The position numbers were made by a program, and so were the translations under genes. This document shows positions 33,043-43,990 of a stretch of DNA of 64,000 nt, one piece after another. The notes beneath the pieces are model-generated. The model ran no database searches, was not told where the DNA came from, and saw nothing but the letters and a program-made list of their open reading frames with translations. Every line of letters begins with the position of its first letter. Within the stretch, counting starts at the first letter, position 1. Source of the DNA: Loripinus fragilis (Eukaryota > Mollusca > Bivalvia > Lucinida > Lucinidae); contig OZ026516.1 of NCBI GenBank assembly GCA_964019695.1, forward strand, positions 98,208,368 through 98,272,367, written 5' to 3'.

Positions 33043-33195
33043 ATGTTCGCCATTACTTTTATGTGTATAGCTTTGTTTGATGAACTGTTGTTTCGGATGA
33101 GATGTAGACAACTACGGCGCGAAGCCAGAGAGGCTGCTGAGCGATTAATTGAGGTGCTTGAGGATAGTGAACTGGACTCTTGCCCGTTCGTATGA
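33043..33195 (+). CDS. 50-aa small protein, hydrophobic start and charged helix
   Basis: ATG 33043 to TGA 33193-33195, starting 36 bp after the PC4 stop and ending 50 bp before the 108-aa gene, in a compact outward-reading row. The N-terminal third is hydrophobic (MFAITFMCIALFDELLF). The middle is a likely amphipathic helix (CRQLRREAREAAERLIEVLE), and the end is acidic. The frame is kept open in both arms. No family recognised; a membrane-anchored small virion or accessory protein is only one possibility. Confidence 0.55.
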   Translation: MFAITFMCIALFDELLFRMRCRQLRREAREAAERLIEVLEDSELDSCPFV

Positions 33196-33245
33196 ATAGA
33201 GCATAAGAATAACTCGAGCACGAAGGAGGAAATCGATGAAAAGAG

Positions 33246-33572
33246 ATGGGCACTAGACTCGTTTACGATTACCAACAGCAGAAGTGGATTCCGTACGTCT
33301 CGGATCCCGACAAATGGTTTCAGCACTTACTGGATGTTAGAGATGGCTACGCGGAACGCGACAGTCAGGGTCATTATATTGTGGGTAGCGGACGGAAATA
33401 CAGAGAGTTGAAAGAAATGAGACAAAAGGAAAAACCCGTAGTGAACCTGGTCACCCCAGTAGCCCAAGCTTTAGAAATGGCAAAATCGGAGCTTAAGCGA
33501 AAAGGAGAGGATAGTATAACGGACAGAGGGTGTAAGACAGTAACTTGGGACTGGAATTCATTAAGATACTAA
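33246..33572 (+). CDS. 108-aa conserved small protein of Polinton-like elements
   Basis: Starts MGTRLVYDYQQQKWIPYVS. A segment DKWFQHLLDVRDGYAERDSQ leads to GHYIVGSGRKYREL, then PVVNLVTPVAQALEMAKSEL and a basic stretch KRKGED. A short protein with an IVGSG...NLVTP...A pattern recurs, to my memory, in invertebrate Polinton-like elements, but I cannot name its function. A core or minor virion protein would fit its basic C-terminal half (inference). The start codon is weakly supported, since a six-codon frame (ATGAAAAGAG...) overlaps just upstream. The left copy is truncated at codon 77. Confidence 0.6.
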   Translation: MGTRLVYDYQQQKWIPYVSDPDKWFQHLLDVRDGYAERDSQGHYIVGSGRKYRELKEMRQKEKPVVNLVTPVAQALEMAKSELKRKGEDSITDRGCKTVTWDWNSLRY

Positions 33573-33900
33573 AGGACGAACAACAAATAATTGCGCAATA
33601 TGCTCCTAAGTTAGCCAGACGCCATATGCATGGCGAGGAACCCGTTCTACGTTGATAGACAATCATATCCCTCTCAGCCTTAACAACCCAATTACGAAGC
33701 CGATCAGTACGCGGAAAATGACGTGAAAGGACCGTGCTGAAAAAAAAGGGTCCACCCGGGGAACGTGATAAACCGAGCGCTGCGACGCGCTACACCATTA
33801 AAGACTGGATCTCGTTCTGAACTGCGTAAAAAAACCACCCGGAAATCCTCAATATAGACTCCTCCAGATCCGTGTTCGTTCGAGAGGCCCCTCACCCTTG
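33573..33900 (+). other. Terminal non-coding region of the right arm
   Basis: No frame above 30 codons reads outward. A 17-codon frame (MARNPFYVDRQ...) lies at about 33631, and after its stop the same frame continues PNYEADQYAENDVKG. This may be a decayed small gene and is present in both arms. On the minus strand, the 27-codon inward frame seen in the left arm (ATG 23751) has ACG instead of ATG here. Confidence 0.4.
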
Positions 33901-34136
33901 TATATAGAAGAACGACACCGCGCTCTAGGACGTGACGCTACCTTCTCGTGGTCTAGGGCGTTGACTCACCCTCCGAGGTGTAACCGAACGCGTCACAGGG
34001 GCCGCCATCTTGATTTCGTGGGGCCCGCCATTTTGGTGTCGTGGGGGCCGCCATCTTGGATCTGACGTCGTGGGGGCCGCCATCTTGGACCGGAAGTCGT
34101 GGGGGCCGCCATCTTGGATCTGACATCGTGACGTCA
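33901..34136 (-). promoter_or_regulatory. Terminal promoter region: CRE site, five YY1-like boxes, TATA (right end)
   Basis: Mirror of 23488-23724: TATATA at 33901-33906, five GCCGCCATCTTG boxes (the one near 34024 changed to CCCGCCATTTTG) and TGACGTCA at 34129-34136. Confidence 0.6.
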
Positions 34137-34164
34137 TTGACGCTAAAGTGGGCCCTATACTACT

Positions 34165-34170
34165 TTGAAT
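34165..34170. repeat. Target-site duplication, right copy (TTGAAT)
   Basis: Matches 23454-23459; see the element entry. Confidence 0.88.
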
Positions 34171-35570
34171 CATTATTTATAGCAGACTAATTAGTTCCTA
34201 CCAGGGGTTACTAAGTATGCGACAACTTCTCTTAGATTACTTAAACAGTGTAGCACAACCCTTAGAAAGTCATGGTTGGCGGTCAAAATATGCCGCTAGT
34301 GACAAACATAATTATCAGGTTGTGACAAACTGAAAATTTCCTCTAGCTTTGCAAGCGACAGGTCCCTGGAACAATCCTCACTAAGAACCCCATTTTGTTA
34401 AATCAACCCATTTAATCCGAATGAACTCTCCCATTCTTATCAATTGGGCCTGCCCATTTCCGTTTTAAGGGTTGTTGGGTGGTATTTTTCATTTTTATTT
34501 AAACTTGAATGGAACATTCTGTAAGCAAACAGTAGGGACTTCCTTCAGACGTCGCATTTTGCGTGAAGGATACTAGCAATTAGTATATACTAGGCAGTTT
34601 TGATAATTGTGTTCTCAGTTTAGAAAATACTCGTTTTTTGGCGGACCATGCGCTCCGTCTTTTGAATCTTTCAACACTAAATAGCTTACCGAGACGGACA
34701 GGTCTCCATGTTTGCACTTACTCTTAATTTGTTTACACCCTTCATATATACAAAATTTGCTTTAAATAATTTTTTTTATCATAAATTGTTGCCATTACTG
34801 TGAAATACCCTGGAAATTGATAACCTAGAAAAGCAATACATGTCTAAAGGTTTGGATTAAACCTTTTAGGACCAATTGAATTTCCCCTAAAGCTACATAC
34901 AATTTAGTGAGGATGGTCCATTGTGTACATTGAGGAATCGCAGTTTATAATTTCCTAACAAATATTGTATTTTTTCTCTGAAAATCGATTTTGTCTTTGC
35001 AAACAGTGCAGACCCTGATGATGCGGCATTTCATATGGGTATTCACTGTTTGTCCAAGTACCCGTTTTAAGGGTTTCATGTCCACAAAGGGTTAAACAAT
35101 GGACTACTGTATAAACAGCAGGACTTTGCTTTCAAAAATCTTTTTTAAATAGGACAGGTAATACATTTTTATCAAATGTCGTTTTCTGTGATTAACGTCA
35201 TGTCAAAAAAAAATTATCTGGATTACAGATCTGTATTAACCCTTTTAGGACCAATGGAAGTTTTCTTAATGCTACATACGATCTATTGTGTATGTAGAGG
35301 GGTCGCAGTTTATAATTTCCAAAACAAAAATTGTATTTTTTTCTCATTGTCTAAAAAGGGTTAAACGATGGACTACTGTATAAACACCAGGACTCTGCTT
35401 TCAAAATTCTTTTTTTATTCAGATAATATATTTTTATCATAGTTCGTTTTCTGTGGATAATGTCATGTCATAAAAAAGTCATATTGAAATATAACCTCTT
35501 AAGCTCATTCCATGCGTATACTTCATACCAAATGAACCCCTCTATACATGTAATACTCGTTTCTTTTCAG
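34171..35570 (+). other. Annexin intron 3, part after the palindrome
   Basis: Contains MITE family G copies at 34853-35094 and 35236-35365 (phrases CCTTTTAGGACCAATTGAA, AAAGGGTTAAAC). The rest is AT-rich with nothing recognised. Confidence 0.6.
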
Positions 35571-35666
35571 CAACCACCCCAACCAATGCAGCCTCCCCAG
35601 TCCTACAGTATGACGCCACAGGCTCAGTACCAAATGGAAATGGAGATGCAGAGGATGATGTATCAG
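35571..35666 (+). CDS. Annexin, tail exon 4 (Gln/Pro/Met-rich)
   Basis: Acceptor TTCTTTTCAG; donor CAG|GTACTA. It enters and leaves in phase 0. 32 residues: QPPQPMQPPQSYSMTPQ, AQYQMEMEMQRMMYQ. The low-complexity tail continues after the Polinton-bearing intron, so the insertion is strictly intronic. Confidence 0.92.
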
Positions 35667-35822
35667 GTACTATTTGCCCTATATCCATAAATCTACTGTC
35701 AAGAGCCATGTCAACAAAATGGGGTGTTCGAATGTACATTAAATAGTTGTTTATAATTCAATAAGTGCATGCACATGTATAAAACGTGTATTAACTTTCT
35801 TAAAGGAATGTTTTAGTATATT

Positions 35823-36329
35823 TGAGGCGCTTTGCGAGAAACCTGATATTCTTATACAAACAACAAAGGCGCAGACTATGACAGCCTGCGCATCCCCACA
35901 GTCAGATCAGCGTTTTTGTTATTCTCTTTTCACAAAGCATTATACGAGTCGTGACATGAGATATCCAACAATGTGGTATGTGCGATCAGCAAAGCCTCAG
36001 ACCAGCCTGCGCATACGCGCAGACTGATCAGAGCATTTGCTAGTCGCTTAAACATTCTATGACTGTTATGCTACTGACCGAACATCATTTGGAGTTTCTG
36101 AGCTTTAAAGGAGATTGCACAGGCTCGTCGGAGTCTACACATGCCAAAACGCCACATTGTTGGAAATCACGTGTCACGGCTCATTAATTTAATTTATTAT
36201 TACAATCATGTAGCTTCACTTGCTACATGCGAAATTTCATGATTCGAGCTAGATACTGTATCTGGGCAGGCTGGTTTCAGATTTAACCTCCCAAACCCCG
36301 AATACAGACTTTCTTGCATCGATGCCCAC
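35823..36329. mobile_element. MITE family A copy split by a nested MITE family B
   Basis: The left half of A (GCGAGAAACCTGATATTC, core CAAAGGCGCAGACT) ends near 35945. The right half resumes near 36185 (CTTGCTACATGCGAAATTTC ... CCGAATACAGACTTTCTTG). The order shows that B moved after A. Confidence 0.75.
35946..36184. mobile_element. MITE family B, nested in family A
   Basis: Ends GAGTCGTGACATGAGATATC and the complementary GAAATCACGTGTCACGGCTC. Core CTCAGACCAGCCTGCGCATA. Confidence 0.8.
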
Positions 36330-37185
36330 ATTAGATTAATAATATATATTTAAGAATTAAAGTTGATTTTTGGAATGTAAATGTAAAAGTTAACGTAAAG
36401 CCCTACAGACTTCACTTATTTTGCTAGAGACCCGAAGTATGTATGATTCCATGAAGAGACCAAAAATCGAATTTATTGCATATATTTACATTTCATTATA
36501 AATATCTAAAATATAGAAATTATTTATAATTTAGCAAACAAAGCACTTTTCTATTGAATATATTATCGTATTATCGTTTTTGTCGGAGTATGAACAATTG
36601 AGCAAACAAGAAGTTTGTTTCGCACGTGCGACTCAGGTGTGGCTCGCTGCGGAATGAATTCGATGTTCGAAGCGTATTGCACGGACAAATGAGCTTGGCA
36701 GCTATCAATCAAATTTTGTGTCTTTAATTACGCTATGAACGGTTGCAAAAATCAAAAGATCCATTAAAGACTTGCTTCGAAAATGTAAATATACCCGTAT
36801 GACACCAGCACAATGTTTTATTACACGCAATTTCAATGAAAACACAACAACAAATCAATATATCTACTAAAAGTCACAAAGTTTCGCAGTTGGATCTACC
36901 TACGCTTTGATCGTTTAAACGTGGCTCAGGCACACAATAGTGTTTTATCTTTTTCGAGCAAAATTATATTTTATATTCGAAGCTAATTACCAAGGCATTG
37001 GTTGGCCAGTAACTTTGATTCATAAAGATCTCAACGTTTGTATCTCTTGAGCAAATAAGCAAAGGAAGTTGATGCAAAGTAAATATTTAGAAGGATATCC
37101 AAAATATCACTTCTTTAGATATGTAAGTTTTGGGAATTGGTCCAGATTCTAGTTGGCTAATAAATTACCGTTGGTTTGTTTTCAG
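36330..37185 (+). other. Annexin intron 4, remainder
   Basis: AT-rich sequence without a recognised repeat or gene. Confidence 0.6.
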
Positions 37186-37209
37186 CGAATGGGATACACA
37201 GCTCCTCCT
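37186..37209 (+). CDS. Annexin, 24-nt microexon (tail exon 5)
   Basis: Acceptor TTGTTTTCAG; donor CCT|GTAAGT, both strong. Eight codons, RMGYTAPP, in phase 0 on both sides, so skipping it would keep the frame. Composition fits the tail. Confidence 0.85.
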
Positions 37210-37975
37210 GTAAGTAAACTTTGACTATCGAAGTATCATTACTCTGTCATGATTTTTTTTATTTGTCCCTATCCCAAGAGCCCACTAGCTTTCACATTTC
37301 TTAATCAGGATATACGAAATGGCTAGTATCGTTATTCTGTCATGAATTTTTTATGTGGTCCCTATTGCAAGTGCCCAATAGTTTTCACATTTCTTATTAA
37401 TCCATTTACACCTAAAAGTTTTCACATTTCTTAATCAGAATATATTCCATTTTCGCCTAAATGGCTAGTATCGTTATTCTCTCATGAAATGTTTATGTAT
37501 TTTCTATTGCAAGTGCCCAATAGCGTTCACATTTATTAATTAGAGTATATTCCATTTACACCTAAATGACTAATATCGTTATTCTGTCATGAAAGTTTTA
37601 TGTATTCCCTATTGCAAGTGCCTAATAGTTCTCACATTTCTTAATCAGAATATAATCTATATTTCCCTATCTTATCAATTGGCGAAGTCCAAAGGATATT
37701 GGGTTGTTTTTTTAATTTTTATTAAAATTTAATAGAACAATCTTAAAGCATAATAACTTCTTAATTTTCTGGCAGGAAATTTGCATCCAAGTACTAAGCT
37801 AAGTAACAGATCGTTGGTCGTTTGGTGAGTGTTTGACTTTAATTATACATATGCCATAAGAATTTCATTTCCAAAATAGTTCATTGATGCTTTGTGAATA
37901 TGCATTCAAAAAATACTCTATGCTATTTCATGTTTTTAATTAAAACAAATCAACGTATGTACTTTGTTTCCATAG
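37210..37975 (+). other. Annexin intron 5 with four degenerate ~125-bp tandem copies
   Basis: From about 37235 to 37665 the phrases 'ctagtatcgttattctgtcatga', 'gcaagtgcccaatag' and 'ttcacatttcttaatcag' recur about every 125 bp (some units shorter). Otherwise AT-rich. Confidence 0.7.
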
Positions 37976-38059
37976 AAACCATCCGCTCCACCGGTGACCC
38001 AGCATGAAGAATATGAACCACCACAACAACAAAAACAGGCAGAAACAGAACAACATCAG
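37976..38059 (+). CDS. Annexin, tail exon 6 (Gln/Glu-rich)
   Basis: Acceptor TTTCCATAG; donor CAG|GTATCT. Phase 0 on both sides. 28 residues: KPSAPPVTQHEEYEPPQ, QQKQAETEQHQ. This is the last tail exon before the 10-kb intron. Confidence 0.9.
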
Positions 38060-39361
38060 GTATCTACCATAATTATCCTAAATGTCCTGACAGATTGACT
38101 ATCCTTTTTAGTGCTGGCTAATCGATGTTAAAATGATAGTCGATTGTCATAGACGCCATTTTTGGGGACGGATGCTGGCATCCGGACTCAATTTTAACAC
38201 TTACAGTTTTTCAGTCACGTCGATTTTTCACCCTTGCCAGGCCATACATTAAATATATGCTACACTCCTTGCAAATTTTCAGACATATAAGTTGCATGGT
38301 TTCAATATTAACAATTTAATTAGATGCATGATAAAGAGCCGTAAAGATCCTGACTAGTTTGTTCCTGAAAAGCCAACTGATCCGGATCTACAATGTTTTC
38401 CAGAACGGGGTATATCCGGATTCCGCAGGATAAAGGCTTAATGCAAACCGAACAACTTTCTGGAAAATATTACGCGTAAAAAGTAGTTCTTTTATTCGTT
38501 GTTTTTTTTATTGTTTGTTATGCTTTGCAGTTAAGAAACTTCAGTTTGGGTATCGAAGCAATGATTTATTACCAATTGCTAATTCAAATACAAATATATT
38601 TAAAAAATAATACCTTGCGCAGTAATATAATAATGATAGGCATATCGTAAAAGACATAGTGGACTTGCCATTGTAGTCTGCTTTCATTGACAACAAACAA
38701 ACAAGTCGGCGTGTTTTTTACGTGGCTATGTATGTAAATAATATAACATTCATATAAATCAAGAATTATCTCAGCTGACCCCAAAAAGTCGCTTAAATAT
38801 TGGGGATTAAATAATCTTACTTGTATGATTTCATTCGAAGTTTTACTTTATGCCTATCCCGCCAAAACGGTCATGTGATATACACACTACATGTCTATGT
38901 AAATTATTTATACACAGCCAATCGCAACGCGATTTAGTACGTTCTATTTATATATATACAATCGGTCAGGCATTGATCAATTTTATGTTTTCGACAACGC
39001 TTAGAAAGTTGAAAATGTAAGAACAAGTCTAAGTTTTCCCTTTTAACTCAACAAAGGAAACGATGATTAATTGTAAAATAATAAATAACAGCTCAGACAC
39101 AGTAATATAACAGGCAGATAAACTGTTCCTATCGATGACGGATGTTGGTCACGATTAATAAGTATTGGCTTTTACTAAAAGAAGTTCGTATCAGTAAGCT
39201 AGGAGTACAGTAGCATAATCATTATTCGGGTTGCTATATTGACATCAAGGGACGTTTACAAACAGTTTGCAATGTTACATTGATGCCAGAAAATATGTAA
39301 TTGCATTGATTAGGTAGGCTACTGCGTTTGTGTTACATGTTGTGCAATTTTCGACACAAAA

Positions 39362-39598
39362 TGGGCCTCAACGCGACAAAAACCTGTCTTTATGGCTTCT
39401 GAAAAAGCTAGCCTAAAAGCAGTCTCCTCATCTACAGAGGCTAGCTAGAAAATTGAAATTTCACTTGTAGCAATTCTAGAAATGATACTTCCCAAAAAGC
39501 AAATGAAAAAGGCGCTGATCAGTCTACGCTAATGCGCAGGCTAGTCTGCGCATTTGTTTTTCGCACCCCCAAGACAGGCTTCCATGTTCCGAGGCCCA
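39362..39598. mobile_element. MITE family A, copy
   Basis: TGGGCCTCAACGCGACAAAA to CATGTTCCGAGGCCCA. Orientation is inverted relative to the copy at 9057 (the GAAATTTCA segment comes first). Confidence 0.85.
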
Positions 39599-41868
39599 AA
39601 TATTTTTTTTTATCTCAATGTCAGTTTATAGGGTGTCGTGTGTGCGAAAAACATAAGCATAGAGCATTTTGTTTCATACGACGAAAACAATAAATTGAAA
39701 TTATCCTATTGTCTTTGATCCCTATTACCTGCTACCTGCCGCAAACAGATCAAAAAGGTCTTTTAACTATCGGTCTTTATAATAGATAAATCAAACCAAA
39801 AGTAATTACTGATCATTACTCTTTCATTCTACAATTTGACTCAGTTTCACAAAAGTTTCAGTTTATATTGTCAGAATGGTTCATATTTGTCACATTGGAC
39901 CGTACATTTGAACACTTAAGTGCATTTGAAAATGCCATTGAGCAGTACCAAAACTATGCCCGGTTGTCCACTGTCGACCCGCCAACCAAATGCCATAATG
40001 GAGTTTTGGTGATGGGCCGATGGTGGCCCACTTTTATATGTTTTCTGAGAATGTAGATTACGTACTGTTGTATAGAGATCATAGAACAGTAGCCAAAGCT
40101 CCTACGCATAATGAAAAGAAAGCTGGACAAACTGTTAACGTACTACGACATCTCTTTCAGCTGAACACATGACAGCAAATATGCACCGTGTTTAGAGAAC
40201 AGATCTACCTAATCAATAGGTGCAACTCATGACTTTAGATCAGTCTGCACATCGCCATAATAACATCCAGACCACCATATACTTTCAGGGGTGTTTAATA
40301 ATAATAATAATAATAAAAACCTTTCTTCTAAATCCAGAAATACATAGTAGGTATTCAAAAAGAATCACCTCAATGCCATTGAGACGGTTCTTTTGAGCAC
40401 CAACCCTCAACCCTAGCTGCTGCACTTGAATTACATATTGCACCATCCTCATGTATCAATCCATTAAAAAGATATCTACTGCTCTATCATAAACTCGGTA
40501 AAACCATTAATGAGCCACTTAAACCACCCCAGTATAACATGATATTTCATGCTATAGTTTTTCTTGTTGATATGGTTTTTAGCAGCGGCTACTGTTTTTT
40601 GTTGTTGATTTTTTTTTCAATTTTAAATAGTCTGATTTTTTCTCGCTCGCTCCGCTCGCAAACGTACATATAGAGGTTGCTGATCGGTTGCGCCCTGCTA
40701 AAATCCTGTCATTTTATTGTAGCCTACCATATCTTTTGGTTCCTTTTTCTGAATGACGTCTACTGGAGTCATCTGAGCACTATGTGTTAATGCTTACAAA
40801 AATTGCCGAAGTTTGGATTCAACGAAGAAATGTATATAGGGCTCACCATATTGTACCTAGCTAAAAGACCCCTTTCTTAATTGTGTATGCACATTTGTAG
40901 AACTTACAGGTAAACTGACCTTCAGAAATAGCGGAGCTGTGATTGGCTAATTGTCTGGAAAAATATGAGACAAGTTTCAGAAAATATAGCGATGTCCTAT
41001 TCGATGAAACTATTTCATGAAACTCCAAAAATCTCTTGAAACATGTTTCTCGGACGTACACACGATGAAACTTTTGTCTGCAAATAATTATGTTCTTCGC
41101 ATTTTCACAAAACAGATTTTTTTTCCAATCGCGCATGATATAGTCTACAAGTTCGTTTAGAAAACCATTTGAAAGTTGAAGAAATGACATCGAAGTTCAT
41201 TTTACCCATTCATTTCAAAATTTTATGACTTTGCCTGTTGAGAAAATGAAGCTTTCTGATAAAGAATTAAACTGCATGAAAATGTGCCAGAAGGCAACAA
41301 AGTGCGCGGATTTTTCAATGAATCCTGGGGAAGCATGCCCCAGACCCCCTTACCCGCGCTTGGCACCTACAGAACTCGCATTTATGCATTCTGTGAATCA
41401 AAACACTCTTATTAACTCTCAAACTCGTTGCTACGACCCTGAGTATAGGTTGGAATTATTTTCGGTGTGTGAAAGTGTGCCAAGTTCGCATGAAAATATT
41501 TTATGTTTTAAATATTCCCCCCCCCAACATGGAATTCTGGATGCGCCCCTGCGGTTCTATCGCTACAGTGTCAAACATTTGGGATCCAGATCGGGCTCGA
41601 CGTTTTGCTTGGTCTGATCTGGGTCCAACCTGTTAGCAAAGATTATTATTTTGCGGGCTTCACCACTGGTATCATACCGAATTCTTGGCCGCGGATATTG
41701 TTCGACTAGTCTTTTCGCGGAGAATAAATAAACTGAAATTGAAGGTAGGGGCTCTCATTTGAAATAGTTAAAACTTATTTACGAACACTTGTCAGGCGCG
41801 ATTAAAGGCATATACATATTCTTGAATAGTCACCCTAACATCACTTCATGGCTAAGGCATTACAGTAC

Positions 41869-42092
41869 TTAACCCTTAAAGCGCCAAGATAAAATGCATC
41901 TGAAAATGTCGTCTGCTGAAGTCGTCTGCTTCATAAAATTGCCTAACATTACTGACGAATCAAGTATAGAAACAAACAGCGTTGACACAGAACTGGTCTG
42001 GGTCCACACTTTCTGCCATAGATGCTTCTTAAACATTTCGGCAGACGAGATAAGCAGGCGACTTTTGTTGCGATTGGCGCTTTAAGGGTTAA
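41869..42092. mobile_element. MITE family C, cleanest copy
   Basis: The termini TTAACCCTTAAAGCGCCAA and TTGGCGCTTTAAGGGTTAA are near-perfect inverted repeats. The interior carries GTCGTCTGCTGAAGTCGTCT and GGTCTGGGTCCACAC. Confidence 0.85.
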
Positions 42093-43195
42093 ATATGCGA
42101 GAAAAAAATGCAAATAGATCATGAACGAGTCCTTGAAATTGGGACACTTTGGGATTGATTGACAATTACACATTTTTACAGAAATGGTTTGTATATTTTT
42201 GCGTTTTTGGTGAAACGACATTTACTTGTTTTTACCTGTATGTTAATGATTCGGCTTAAATAAGCGTCGATTGTTTATGAGAATGGGATTTCTGCCCCTA
42301 CCCCTTCAACGGTTGCTAGTCTAAACCATGGAGGTGCGTGGAAAAATACTATAGCGTCCGCAGGGTTTTGTTATCTGGCCGCGGGGCAGGGCTTTTTGGA
42401 ACCGTTTTCCACACATTAATTAAAGTGGCAAGAACTAATAATGGGCTCAAAGGCACTTACATTTTGAAAGCCTGTAGTTTCTACCAGCAGGGACAGCTGA
42501 TACTGGTTCTATTGCGAGTTTGATGCAAATCTGAACCACGGGTTGAGAGCATGCTCCTAATCTTACCGCGGATGTGACCATTGTTAGCGTTGTTCATGGC
42601 CGCGGGGTTCTGCAATATGCTTTCTTGTCCACGGAAATCCTAAAAATCAAAACGTCAGAATCATCTATGACAAAAGATAGGTAGCTGGTGTGCTGAAACG
42701 ACTGAATCAAAACCCTGTTAGATCAGAATGTAGCCATTGGGTTTTCGCTTTTTTTATTTTTCTGTATGCTGATTTAGCACAATTATCTAGTTTCTACGGT
42801 AGTAGGATCGCCTGACCAAAGTGCTGAAGGTTGTTAGCAGCAAAATCTAGCTGTTTGTCTGTCTGTCCGTTAATCCGTCCGTCCGTCTGTCGGTCTGCAT
42901 TGGTTCTTCCTTCTTTTACCTATATGCTCGTTTAGCCTGCTTACATGTGTCTAGTAGCTCAGGTGACTGGAGCGCCTGTCCAATGTTCTGAAGGCTGTGA
43001 GCAGCATAATCCATCCATTTCTCTGTCTGTCCACTTTCCAATGGCTGTCTGTCTCGCTTTTTCTGTCTGTTTCGTTCTTTGCTCTTTTGACTTTTTTGTA
43101 TGCCTGTTTTGCTAGATTATCTAGTATCTCAGGTGGTAAGTGTGCCTGACCATATTTTGGATACTTTTAAGTTTTCTAAATACCTAGGTTTGGCA

Positions 43196-43512
43196 TTGGA
43201 CCCAGCATCTACTCTTTACCTCCAAAATATAAGGAATATCAGGCATACCCAAAACATATTCGAACTTTAGCGACCCCAAAAACATTTTCCAAATCTGAAC
43301 ATTGACCTTATAAAGCCCCAAATTGATAGAAATGACCCCCCCCAAAACGTAAAAAAAATAAATTATAATTTCATCATATCTCCAAACATATTTATTTTTC
43401 TGATCTCCTGCCCCCCCCCCAACAAAAAATGTAATTCAAAATTTTGAATCTCCAAAAATGGACAGAACCTACTTATATATGATAATATCAGTGTGCCACA
43501 CCCCCCCCCTCC
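43196..43512. repeat. C/A-rich dispersed repeat J, copy 1
   Basis: The order 'cccagcatctac', 'aatatcagg', 'cccaaaa' and poly-C/poly-A alternation is shared with 43700-43990 and 48290-48612. Confidence 0.65.
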
Positions 43513-43699
43513 CGCCAAAAAGCTGACTAGTGTTTTAGAGCAGTATGCAGCAAAATATAGCTGTCTGTCTGCATGCTTTCTCAGTCAGTCAATCAATCAG
43601 TCAGTCAGCCAGCCTGCCCAATCAACCACTTCAATTTCTTAGTGTAGACAGAGCCTCTTTGTAAAAGTGTATTCTTGTCACAGAAGAGTATTTGCGTGT

Positions 43700-43990
43700 C
43701 CCAGAGGGCTTGGGAGGGGTAGGAAACTCTTTTTTTCTTCATACGAAGGGTCTGGCCCAGCATCTACCATTCACCCCAAGAAATATCAGGAATTTCAAGG
43801 ACCTCAAAATATTTGAAATTTTAGCAACCCCCAAAAAATCCTTGACGTAAAGACCCTAAAATGCATAGAAATTAGACCTAAATATAGTCCAATTTCGCGG
43901 TGAACCCCCCCCCCCTCCAAAAAAAAATATCCATATATCTTCATATCCCCAAAAATATTCATTTCTCTGAGGCTAGAGGTCAAAATCTAG
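43700..43990. repeat. C/A-rich dispersed repeat J, copy 2
   Basis: Shares AATATCAGGAATTTCAAG, TTTGAAATTTTAGCAACCC and AAATGCATAGAAAT with the copy at 48290. Confidence 0.75.

Larger units (their letters stand above)
23460..34164. mobile_element. Palindromic Polinton/Maverick-derived element, 10.7 kb, in an annexin intron
   Basis: The element begins AGTAGTATAGG and ends with the complement CCTATACTACT. It is flanked on both sides by the 6-bp direct repeat TTGAAT (23454-23459 and 34165-34170). A 6-bp target duplication and AG...CT ends are the known signature of Polinton/Maverick integrase. The body is two inverted arms (23460-28759 and 28870-34164) around a 110-bp loop. Both arms carry an A32/FtsK-HerA packaging ATPase, a tandem PC4-like protein and small proteins. 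There is no protein-primed PolB, integrase, protease or capsid gene, so the element cannot move on its own. Arms differ by scattered substitutions and small indels, including 6 bp in the GGT tract, which argues against a simple read artefact. Long-read confirmation is still desirable. Confidence 0.88.
28870..34164. repeat. Right arm of the giant palindrome (open frames)
   Basis: Mirrors 23460-28759. All genes here read outward on the + strand and are open. It differs from the left arm by a few changes per kb; for example the ATPase has Leu for Pro in SISPLDKE and Phe for Leu in AQFLIDYY, and the PC4 protein has YADQ for YTDQ and ITEG for ITKG. Confidence 0.92.

Noticed and set aside
23460..34164. 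The palindrome as a pure sequencing or assembly foldback artefact
   Set aside because: A missed-adapter foldback would not place an exact 6-bp duplication and Polinton-type ends at both outer borders. The arms also differ by substitutions, a 6-bp GGT-tract indel and distinct loop sides. Read-level proof is still lacking.
41225..41617. 130-codon frame
   Set aside because: Its end runs into a family C palindrome (GATCTGGGTCCA type) and no domain is visible; likely repeat-derived chance frame.
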